From Candidatus Stahliibacteriota bacterium (GTDB taxonomy: Bacteria; Hydrothermota; Tepidihabitantia; SM23-42), in assembly GCA_030670605.1 (NCBI GenBank), contig DAOVBK010000018.1, positions 1-12,614 on the forward strand: a stretch of 12,614 nucleotides of DNA. The letters run 5' to 3'. Shown here piece after piece: positions 6,380 to 12,614 of the stretch (position 1 is its first letter; every line of letters begins with the position of its first letter). The translations under genes and the position numbers were made by a program. Below the pieces are notes generated by a model. It was not told where the DNA came from, ran no database searches, and saw nothing but the letters and a program-made list of their open reading frames with translations.

Positions 6380-9300
6380 TTGGAAAAAGGTGTTCTTGTC
6401 ATCGGTGGTGGCATTGCCGGCATGCAGGCTGCACTCGACCTTGCGAACGTAGGGATACGGGTTTACCTGGTCGAGAGAAGTCCGGGCATTGGCGGTAGAA
6501 TGGCGCAATTAGACAAGTGTTTTCCATCGATGGACTGCGCGATATGAATTCTGGGTCCACGGATGATGGATGTCGGTAGACATCCCAACATTACACTCCT
6601 GACCCTGAGTGAAGTTAAAGAATTGACCGGAGAGCCTGGTAACTTCAAGGTCAAAGTACTACAGCACGCTCGTTATGTCGATATGGATAAGTGCACTGCG
6701 TGCGATGATTGCACGGCAGTGTGCCCGGTCGACACAGACAATGAATTCGAGCTCGGTCTCAGTAAACGCAAAGCGATTTATAAGCTCTTTCCACAGGCAG
6801 TACCGAGTACGTTTTCGATTTCACGAATTGGACATCCACCATGCCGTGTTGCCTGTCCAGCTGGTGTTAATGCCCAGGGATACATCGCGTTAATCCGCGT
6901 CGGAAAGTACAAAGAGGCGCTTGAATTAGAACGCTCGGCAAATCCATTTGCGAGTGTGTGTGGTCGTGTCTGCAATCACCCGTGTGAATCAGATTGCGCA
7001 CGCAGTGATGTCGATGAACCAGTTGCGATAGCGTCTCTCAAGAGATTTTGTGCAGATTTCGGTTCGTATCCTTTAGAACAGAAAAAACCGAGCGGCGAAA
7101 AGATTGCCGTTATTGGCGGAGGTCCTGGTGGTTTATCATGCGCCTATTTCTTGGCTAAAGCAAACTATCAGGTCACCGTCTTTGAAGCTGAAGAGACTGT
7201 CGGTGGACTGCTTTCGTGGGGCATACCACAGTTCAGATTGCCACGAAAGTCCTTGGATGCTGACATTGAGTATATTAAGTCATTCGGTGTTGAGATCAAA
7301 ACAAAGACAAAGATCGGTGAAACGATTAGTTTGGATGATGTAAGAAAAAATCACCGTGCCGTCTTCATTGCAACCGGTGCCCATGATGAGATAAAATTGA
7401 ATGTTGAAGGAGAAAATCTTGATGGTGTCCTTCCCTGTGTGAGTTTCCTCAAGACGGTGAACCTCGGAGGAACGGTTTCACTGGGGAAGAAGGTCGTCGT
7501 CATTGGGGGCGGCAATGCTGCGATTGATGCTGCCCGTACAGCACAGCGGCTCGGCAGCGACGTCACCATTCTGTATCGCCGTTCGCGTAGGGAGATGCCG
7601 GCGAATTCGTGGGAGGTCAGCGCTGCAGAAGAAGAGGGCGTGAAGATAGAATTTCTTGTTGCGCCGAAAATGATTATCGGTGACACAAACGTGTCAGGCA
7701 TAGAATGCGTGCGCATGAAACTCGGTGATCCAGATGCGTCAGGCCGGAGGCGTCCTATACCGATTGAAGGAAGTGAATTCACGATACCAGTGGACAACGT
7801 TATTGTCGCGATTTCTCAAAAACCAGCTATTGACTGGCTCGGTGAGGAGTATGAGAGAACAAAATGGGGTACACTCGTTACTGACCCCGATACACTTGAA
7901 ACAACAGTTAAAGGCATCTATGCAGGTGGTGATGTATGTTCAGGTCCGTCAACGGTCATTGAAGCGGTCGCAGCCGGCAAGAAAGCAGCCGAGACAATTG
8001 ATGCAGCAATTCGAGGTGTTGAGATTGAGCGTATTGAATGGAAAAAGGTACGCCCTGAGCCCGATGAACTGGCACGAGAGCCGAAAGCGCCGAGAACAGA
8101 CATACCAAAACTCAATACGGAAAAACGAAAAGGCAATGCAGAAGTCGAAATAGGATACAATGAAGAGCAGGCAAAGCGTGAATCCGAGCGGTGTCTTAAC
8201 TGTGCTATTTGCAGTGATTGCCGCGAGTGCGAGAAAGCATGTCAGCCCAAGGCGATTGATTTTTCGATGAAAGACACGATTAGCGAACTCAATGTCGGCG
8301 CTGTTATTGTTGCCAGTGGTATTGATTATTACGATCCGACCGAGGCAAGTGAATTTGGCTATCGCAGATTCATGAATGTTGTCACCAGTTTTGAATTGGA
8401 GCGGCTTCTTTCTGCAGGAGGTCCAACAAAAGGCGAGCTCGTGCGCTTGACCGATAACAAGCCGCCTAAGAGGGTTGCGTTTATTAACTGCGTCGGCTCG
8501 CGGAACATGGCTCGGGACATTCCCTATTGCAGCAGGATTTGTTGCATGAATGCAATAAAGGATAGTCTTATCGTTAAAGAATTTTTCCCTGACGCTGAAG
8601 TCTACATATTTTACATCGATATCCGTGCCTTTGGCAAAGGTTTTGAAGAACTCTACAATCGTTCACTCGAAGAGGGTGTCAAATACGTTAAGGGCAAACC
8701 GTCCAAGGTCGTGGAGGATCCGAAAACGGGTAACTTGATTCTTGCTCATGAGAATCAAGAAACCGGTAAGATTGAGCATATGCAGGTGGATATGGTGGTG
8801 TTATCTTCAGCAATTATACCTGCAGAAGGTGCGAATGACCTTGCGACGATCGTGGGAATAGAAACAGAAATGGATGGTTTCTTCAAACAAAAAGATGCAT
8901 GCGGGTATCCACTGGAATCGTCACGCGATGGTGTCTTTCTGTGTGGTTGCGCAACAGGTCCCAAGGATATTACCGACAGTATAGCCGAGGCATCAGGTGC
9001 TGCGGCAAAGGCAGCATTGTTCGTTGATGAACGAGTACCAGAAGTGAAGAGCGAGGTCACGCCGCGCGATGTTTCCGGAGAACCACGGGTTGGTGTGTTT
9101 GTCTGTCATTGTGGTCTCAATATTGCTGGTTTGCTACCCTGTGAATCGCTGGCTGAATACGCGAAAACCATGCAGAATGTGGTCTTTGCCGAGGATGTTT
9201 TGTTCGCATGTGCCGAATCGACGCAGCGGCAGATACAGGAACGGGTTCAAGAGCATAACCTTAACCGCGTGGTCATTGCCTCGTGTACGCCGAAAACGCA

Positions 9301-10762
9301 TGAACCGATATTCCAGGAAACACTCGCCAAGGTCGGACTCAATCCGTATCTGTTTGAGATGGTCAATATTAGAGACCAGTGTTCGTGGGTGCATCAGAAA
9401 GAACCAGAAGCTGCTACAGACAAAGCAAAGGACTTGATCAGAATGGCGGTCGCGCGGGTACGCCTCCTCAAGCCGCTTGATAAACGAGAACTCGAGGTCA
9501 ATCAGGATATTCTTGCTATTGGTGGCGGTATTGCTGGCATGCAGACCGCCATTGATTTTGCGAGCCGCGGATTCACGGTTCATCTCGTAGAAAAAGAAGC
9601 GCAGCTCGGCGGTCGCGTTCGCAATCTTGCATCGCTCTATCCGCAGGACGAATCCGGAAAAGAACTTATCGAGAGAAAGCTCGACGAGCTGAAGAAATTC
9701 AGTGTCAATGTTCATACCAGTTCGGCAATTGAGAACATCGATGGTTTTGTCGGCAACTTTGACGTAACGTTGCAATCAAAAGAGAAAAAAGAAACAGAAA
9801 AACTCAAAGTTGGCGCAATCGTCCTGGCAATTGGGTCAGACCTGTTCCCGCCTGTTGAAAGACATGGCTACAAGAAATTTGCCAATGTCAAAACGAACAT
9901 GGAACTGGAAGAATTGGTAGGGCAGAACAAACTCCTAGATGTGAAGAGTGTAGCATTTATTCAATGTGTCGGTTCACGCGGTCCTGAGGGTAATCCCGGA
10001 TGTTCACGGTACTGCTGCCAGGCAGCAATCAAACAGGCGATCAAGCTGAGAGAAAAGGGTATCGATGTCACGATATTCCATCGCGGTATCCGTGTCTATT
10101 CAAAGGGTGCGGAGATGATGTACCGAAAGGCGCGTGAGCTCGGCGTGTTGTTCTTGCCATATTCTGATGATGGATATCCAGAGTTGATCGGTACGGACAA
10201 GGTTGAACAGATCGAAGTGTATTCAAAAGACCTGGATACCGATGTCGTTGTGCCGGTCGACATGGTTATTCTTTCCTTGGGTATGATTCCAAAGACAGAA
10301 GAGGCACAGCGTCTGAGCGAAATGCTAAGAGTCTCCAGGGGACCTGATAAGTTTTTCTTAGAACGTCATCCTAAATTCGGGCCCGTGGAGACGTCAGTTG
10401 ACGGCGTGTATCTTTGCGGCTGCTGTCAGTTCCCTCAAGATATCGCCGACTCAATAGCCCAGGCATCTGCGGTCACGAGCAGGGCGTTGGCATTACTGAG
10501 TAGAGGATTGATACGTCTTGAACCTGTTGTCTCATCGGTTGATGATGTCCTGTGTCGTGGTTGTGGACATTGTGCTGAGATTTGTGAATTCAAAGCGATC
10601 GAGCTCATTGAAAAGACGAAAGGAATATGGGTCGCGCGTGTCAATGAGGCACTCTGCAAAGGGTGCGGTAGTTGCTGTGCCGTTTGTCCGACCGGTGCAA
10701 TTGACATCAGACACTTCCAGCGTGGTCAGATCGAAGCAGAACTGGAGGCGCTCTTTGATTAG
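6380..10762 (+). CDS. hdrA: HdrA-GltD-HdrA tandem fusion, selenocysteine-containing
   Basis: Predicted 1460-residue flavin and iron-sulfur protein, probably the core of an Hdr-type electron-bifurcating complex with its own NAD(P)H module. Start is TTG 6380 (GGGGG at 6371-6375); TAA 6368-6370 is in frame just upstream, and the next ATG lies inside the FAD motif. Seen in order: short HdrA N-terminus with GGGIAG (9-14) but without the usual 145-residue lead domain; redox motif MDCAI-U-ILGPRMM with Cys53 and Sec56 (TGA 6545-6547); ferredoxin Cys105/108/111/115; from about 147 to 600 a GltD/NfnB-like NAD(P)H module with Cys155/159/194/198/202/206, FAD motif GGGPGG (246-251), nucleotide motif GGGNAA (376-381) and YAGGDV (near 514-519); Cys605-621; the rest of the first HdrA core ([15 protein letters not shown]); then a second HdrA from about 902 with VCHCG, GGGIAG (1048-1053), FIQCVGSR and two C-terminal [4Fe-4S] motifs (Cys1392-1402, 1426-1436). 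The second copy lacks the CxxU motif and the inserted ferredoxin. HdrA-GltD proteins are known in anaerobes; substrate and partners are inferred. Confidence 0.9.
6568..6585 (+). promoter_or_regulatory. SECIS hairpin of the HdrA-GltD-HdrA gene
   Basis: Perfect 7-bp stem GGATGTC (6568-6574) with GACATCC (6579-6585), loop GGTA, 27 nt from the UGA (6545-6547) to the loop, exactly the spacing of the second UGA in the first hdrA. Relative to that gene the sixth pair is T-A (6573/6580) rather than C-G, a compensatory change. Confidence 0.87.
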
Positions 10763-10772
10763 TCCGATAGTC
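10762..10772 (+). repeat. left arm of 11-bp perfect inverted repeat
   Basis: GTCCGATAGTC, the exact reverse complement of GACTATCGGAC at 11320-11330. The pair brackets the four-helix-bundle gene and begins at the last base of the upstream stop codon. Both arms lie in 8-nt arrays of related words, so the match may be a by-product of the arrays rather than a transposon end. Confidence 0.5.
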
Positions 10773-10912
10773 GGATCGTCCCATGGTCGGATAGTCGGGC
10801 GTATGATTAGTCGTATAGTCGGATGGTCTTGTTTGATTAGTCTAATGGTCTGATTGTCGGATAGCCTTATAGTCAGACGACCGGACGATAAGACGATAGG
10901 ACAATAAGACTA
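10763..10912 (+). repeat. 8-nt periodic array C with inverted halves
   Basis: About nineteen 8-nt units in the spacer after the fusion gene, with one 6-nt unit (10835-10840) shifting the phase. Units of the TCGGATAG type run to about 10872 (copies at 10787-10794 and 10857-10864, near copies at 10763, 10771, 10811, 10819), then switch to the GAC orientation: ccggacga, taagacga, taggacaa, taagacta (10881-10912). The hdrA stop codon itself is in a GATTAG word that recurs at 10805-10810 and 10835-10840. A strong ribosome binding site (GGAGGGGAGG, 10920-10929) for the next gene follows. No ORF of note lies in this spacer. Confidence 0.85.
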
Positions 10913-10933
10913 ATCCATCGGAGGGGAGGAGAT

Positions 10934-11311
10934 ATGAAAATAAAGAAGTTTGAGGATCTAAAGTGCTGGCAAGCAGCACGTAAACTGAGAAAAATGGTTA
11001 GTGAAATAACGCGCAAGTCTCAGATCAGAAGAGATATTGTTTTCTCTGGTCAAATAAGAAGCGCTGCTCTGTCGGTTATGGCGAACATCGCTGAAGGCTT
11101 TGAATCAAACACGGATAAAGAATTCGCGAATTTCCTCAATTATGCGAGAAGGTCATGCGGTGAAGTAAGGAATCATTTATATGCAGCTATTGATGATGGC
11201 TACATCAACGAAGACGAATTCTCTTTCATCTACGGTCAAGCATGTGTTACTGGAAAATTGATTACCGGGTTCATCACGTATCTTAGAAAATCAACACCAA
11301 AGAGACGATAA
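10934..11311 (+). CDS. four-helix-bundle protein (S23 / 23S rRNA intervening-sequence family)
   Basis: Small protein of 125 residues, basic at the C-terminus (TPKRR). The start KKFEDLKCWQAARKLRKMV and the central SGQIRSAALSVMANIAEGFE, followed by EFANFLNYARRSCGEVRNHL, match the family first seen inside 23S rRNA intervening sequences of Leptospira and Coxiella and related to the Avd accessory protein of diversity-generating retroelements. The cellular role is unknown; the fold is four antiparallel helices, and relatives form pentamers that bind nucleic acid. ATG 10934 has a very strong ribosome binding site (GGGAGGAG, 10924-10931). It lies between two hdr/mvhD genes, unrelated in function, and is flanked by 8-nt arrays on both sides; its stop codon falls in the right-hand array. 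No reverse transcriptase or variable repeat is nearby. It looks like an inserted cassette. Confidence 0.88.
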   Translation: MKIKKFEDLKCWQAARKLRKMVSEITRKSQIRRDIVFSGQIRSAALSVMANIAEGFESNTDKEFANFLNYARRSCGEVRNHLYAAIDDGYINEDEFSFIYGQACVTGKLITGFITYLRKSTPKRR

Positions 11312-11412
11312 AACAATGGGACTATCGGACGAAAAGACAATGAGGTCATCAGACGAAAGAATAAATCATCAATGTGACAATAAAACTATGGGACAATCAG
11401 ACGATAAGACTC
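11301..11412 (+). repeat. 8-nt periodic array D, running into the mvhD reading frame
   Basis: About fourteen 8-nt units of the GAC orientation (consensus about TNNGACNA): taaaacaa, tgggacta, tcggacga, aaagacaa, tgaggtca, tcagacga and so on to taagactc (11405-11412). They are the same class as the last units of array C. The array begins within the last codons of the four-helix-bundle gene and extends through the predicted N-terminus of mvhD. Confidence 0.82.
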
Positions 11413-11876
11413 ATTATGTTCCCAAAATCGTCGCCTTCTGCTGCAATTGGTGTTCATATCCTGCTGCTGATGCGGCAGGCATATCGCGTTTGCAGTATCC
11501 AGCAAATATCCGGATAGTACGCGTCATGTGCGGAGGAAGAGTAACGACTGGGCTCGTCTTAAAGGCATTTGAATTGGGCGCTGACGGTGTGCTCGTAGCA
11601 ACGTGTCATTTTGAGGATTGCCATTACCTCTTTGGCGCGAAGCGCGCAGCAGAAATACATAAGATCACAGAAAAACTCGTTGATATACTCGGCATCGAGC
11701 CTGAACGGTTACGGCTCGAATGGATATCTGCTGCTGAGGCGCCGAAATTTGCCCGGGTGGCAAAAGAACTCGTCGAAGCAATACAGAAAGTTGGCCCGAG
11801 TCCGATAGCGAAAAAGGATATCAGAGGATCAGAAGATCAGTGCGAAGAACATCAGGAGAACAGGAGACCAGGATGA
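11316..11876 (+). CDS. mvhD: MvhD-family [2Fe-2S] electron-transfer subunit
   Basis: Stand-alone MvhD (F420-non-reducing hydrogenase iron-sulfur subunit D family), which carries electrons between a dehydrogenase or hydrogenase and HdrA. Seen: AFCCNWCSYPAADAAG from about residue 40, VMCGGR, and TCHFEDCHY, with all cluster cysteines as Cys codons and no in-frame UGA. It resembles the MvhD domain fused to the first HdrA (FACNWCSYAGAD, MCSGRV, GCHFADCHY). The conserved domain begins only at about residue 35. The first 32 residues are an 8-residue periodic peptide (MGLSDEKT, MRSSDERI, NHQCDNKT, MGQSDDKT) encoded by array D, and the last 20 or so residues by array E, so neither end is likely part of the fold. 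The true start could be ATG 11388; no good ribosome binding site precedes either candidate. Confidence 0.88.
   Translation: MGLSDEKTMRSSDERINHQCDNKTMGQSDDKTHYVPKIVAFCCNWCSYPAADAAGISRLQYPANIRIVRVMCGGRVTTGLVLKAFELGADGVLVATCHFEDCHYLFGAKRAAEIHKITEKLVDILGIEPERLRLEWISAAEAPKFARVAKELVEAIQKVGPSPIAKKDIRGSEDQCEEHQENRRPG
11320..11330 (+). repeat. right arm of 11-bp perfect inverted repeat
   Basis: GACTATCGGAC, the exact reverse complement of 10762-10772. The interval between the outer ends is 569 bp and contains the whole four-helix-bundle gene. No target-site duplication was recognised. Confidence 0.5.
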
Positions 11877-11971
11877 AGGATGCTAGGAAATCAGAAGAAC
11901 AGGACAATGGAGATCATGTGGTAAAGCACATTTTCTGCCTGATGTCCTGTTGCTCTGATAACCTATAGTAG
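11815..11971 (+). repeat. 8-nt periodic array E with inverted halves
   Basis: Begins inside the 3' end of mvhD and fills the spacer to the next gene. Units such as aggatatc, agaggatc, agaagatc (11815-11838), then aggagaac, aggagacc, aggatgaa (11854-11877), with one 7-nt unit at 11847-11853. From 11940 the words are complementary: tgatgtcc, tgttgctc, tgataacc. TCAGAAGAACAGGACA (11891-11906) pairs with 11943-11958 at 14 of 16 positions, and an inner ATGTG/CACAT hairpin (11915-11919/11926-11930) lies in the loop. No T tract follows, so termination is not indicated. Confidence 0.8.
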
Positions 11972-11972
11972 C

Positions 11973-12614
11973 ATGGATCTAAAAAAGGCAATTAAGAAAT
12001 CCAGAGCATATCTCTGCCTTGAGTGCGGTAAATGCACAGGTATCTGTCCAGTATCGCGCTTCAATCGCGGTTATTCACCGCGGATTCTCGTGCACAAAGC
12101 ACTACGTCGTTCAGGCGATGAGTTCTTGAAGGACAAGAATGTCTGGACATGCCTGAGCTGCCGACTGTGTGACGAACAATGTCCTGTTGATATTGACTAC
12201 ATTGAGTTGACCCAGGCGATTCGGATCGAAGCACAAAAACTTGGTGAAGAAGCACTCTGTTCGCACGGTGGTGCTGCGCAATCACTCATGAAGATGATGA
12301 CCGCACCGGCTCTGCAGCAGAAACGAATGGACTGGGTCAGTAACGACCTCAAAATCACGGAAAAGGATGAAGTGCTTTACTTTGTTGGCTGTCTACCGTA
12401 CTTCGATACACTTTTTAACGAGATTGGCATAGAGACGACAGCAGCGGCAAAGGCTAGTGTTAAGATCCTCAATCACCTTGATATCACGCCAGCAGTTTTG
12501 CCGCAGGAACGTTGCTGCGGACACGATCTTCTTTGGACAGGCGATTTGAATAATTTTAAGAAACTGGCTGAGTACAATATCAGTGAAATAAAGAAGTCAG
12601 GTGCGAAAAAGGTG
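11973..12614 (+). CDS. HdrC-HdrB (HdrD-like) iron-sulfur protein, 3' truncated by window
   Basis: Open to the last base of the window; 214 residues are visible. Seen: two [4Fe-4S] motifs of the HdrC type (Cys15/18/21/25 in LCLECGKCTGICP, Cys60/63/66/70 in TCLSCRLCDEQCP), then the beginning of a CCG domain (YFVGCLPYFD with Cys140; ERCCGHDLLW with Cys181-182), the cysteine-rich fold that in HdrB/HdrD binds the noncubane [4Fe-4S] active-site clusters. HdrC and HdrB parts are therefore fused, as in HdrD, GlpC and related (Fe-S) oxidoreductases. It is the likely terminal-acceptor subunit for the HdrA proteins upstream; the acceptor is unknown. ATG 11973 has no clear ribosome binding site, and array E lies directly before it. 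Confidence 0.88.
   Translation, partial: MDLKKAIKKSRAYLCLECGKCTGICPVSRFNRGYSPRILVHKALRRSGDEFLKDKNVWTCLSCRLCDEQCPVDIDYIELTQAIRIEAQKLGEEALCSHGGAAQSLMKMMTAPALQQKRMDWVSNDLKITEKDEVLYFVGCLPYFDTLFNEIGIETTAAAKASVKILNHLDITPAVLPQERCCGHDLLWTGDLNNFKKLAEYNISEIKKSGAKKV

Noticed and set aside
10934..11311. Diversity-generating retroelement, because the small protein resembles Avd
   Set aside because: No reverse transcriptase, template repeat or adenine-variable region is visible in the window.
10763..11412. CRISPR array
   Set aside because: Units are 8 nt, degenerate, contiguous and without unique spacers; no cas genes.
11874..11876. TGA ending mvhD as a Sec codon
   Set aside because: It lies in repeat-derived sequence after the conserved domain, with no conserved Cys position; readthrough adds only more array-encoded residues.

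Overview
The window is a single-strand (+) block of anaerobic redox genes interleaved with selenocysteine (Sec) genes, almost certainly from a bacterium. SelB carries the long C-terminal winged-helix part, the SECIS-like hairpins lie inside the coding sequence just after in-frame UGA codons (bacterial layout, not archaeal 3'UTR layout), and several genes have AGGAGG-type ribosome binding sites. Heterodisulfide-reductase (Hdr) subunits plus a 2-oxoacid:ferredoxin oxidoreductase subunit point to a strict anaerobe using ferredoxin and flavin-based electron bifurcation. I cannot name the phylum from sequence alone; an uncultivated lineage is plausible.

Layout: end of a possible 2-oxoacid:ferredoxin oxidoreductase beta subunit and its gamma subunit (20-565); selD (753-1796), itself a Sec protein whose UGA at 795 hides the true N-terminus; an HdrA-MvhD fusion (1880-4321) interrupted by two in-frame UGAs three codons apart (2462 and 2471), so a predicted UxxU motif; selB (4381-6285, GTG start); a 1460-residue HdrA-GltD-HdrA fusion (6380-10762, TTG start, one UGA at 6545); a small four-helix-bundle (S23/IVS-type) gene (10934-11311); a stand-alone mvhD (11316-11876); and the start of an HdrC-HdrB/HdrD-like iron-sulfur protein (11973 to the window end). 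Naive gene calling breaks or truncates three of these at UGA codons. Four Sec residues are predicted in three proteins.

How the genes fit together: the HdrA proteins carry FAD and many [4Fe-4S] clusters and are the bifurcating flavoproteins of Hdr complexes. MvhD passes electrons between a partner dehydrogenase or hydrogenase and HdrA; the GltD-like module suggests an NAD(P)H site; the HdrC/HdrB-like protein would be the disulfide- or acceptor-side subunit; and the 2-oxoacid oxidoreductase produces or consumes reduced ferredoxin. SelD makes selenophosphate and SelB delivers Sec-tRNA to the UGAs, so the locus encodes part of the machinery needed to translate itself. selA and selC were not seen.

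The most unexpected non-coding feature is in the spacers. From the end of the first hdrA onward, every intergenic spacer (4324-4379, 6286-6365, 10763-10912, 11301-11412, 11815-11971) is a degenerate tandem array with a strict 8-nt period. Each spacer has its own consensus, several switch to the reverse-complement word half-way so the transcript can fold back, and two arrays flank the four-helix-bundle gene. The two spacers upstream (566-752 and 1797-1879) do not show this.
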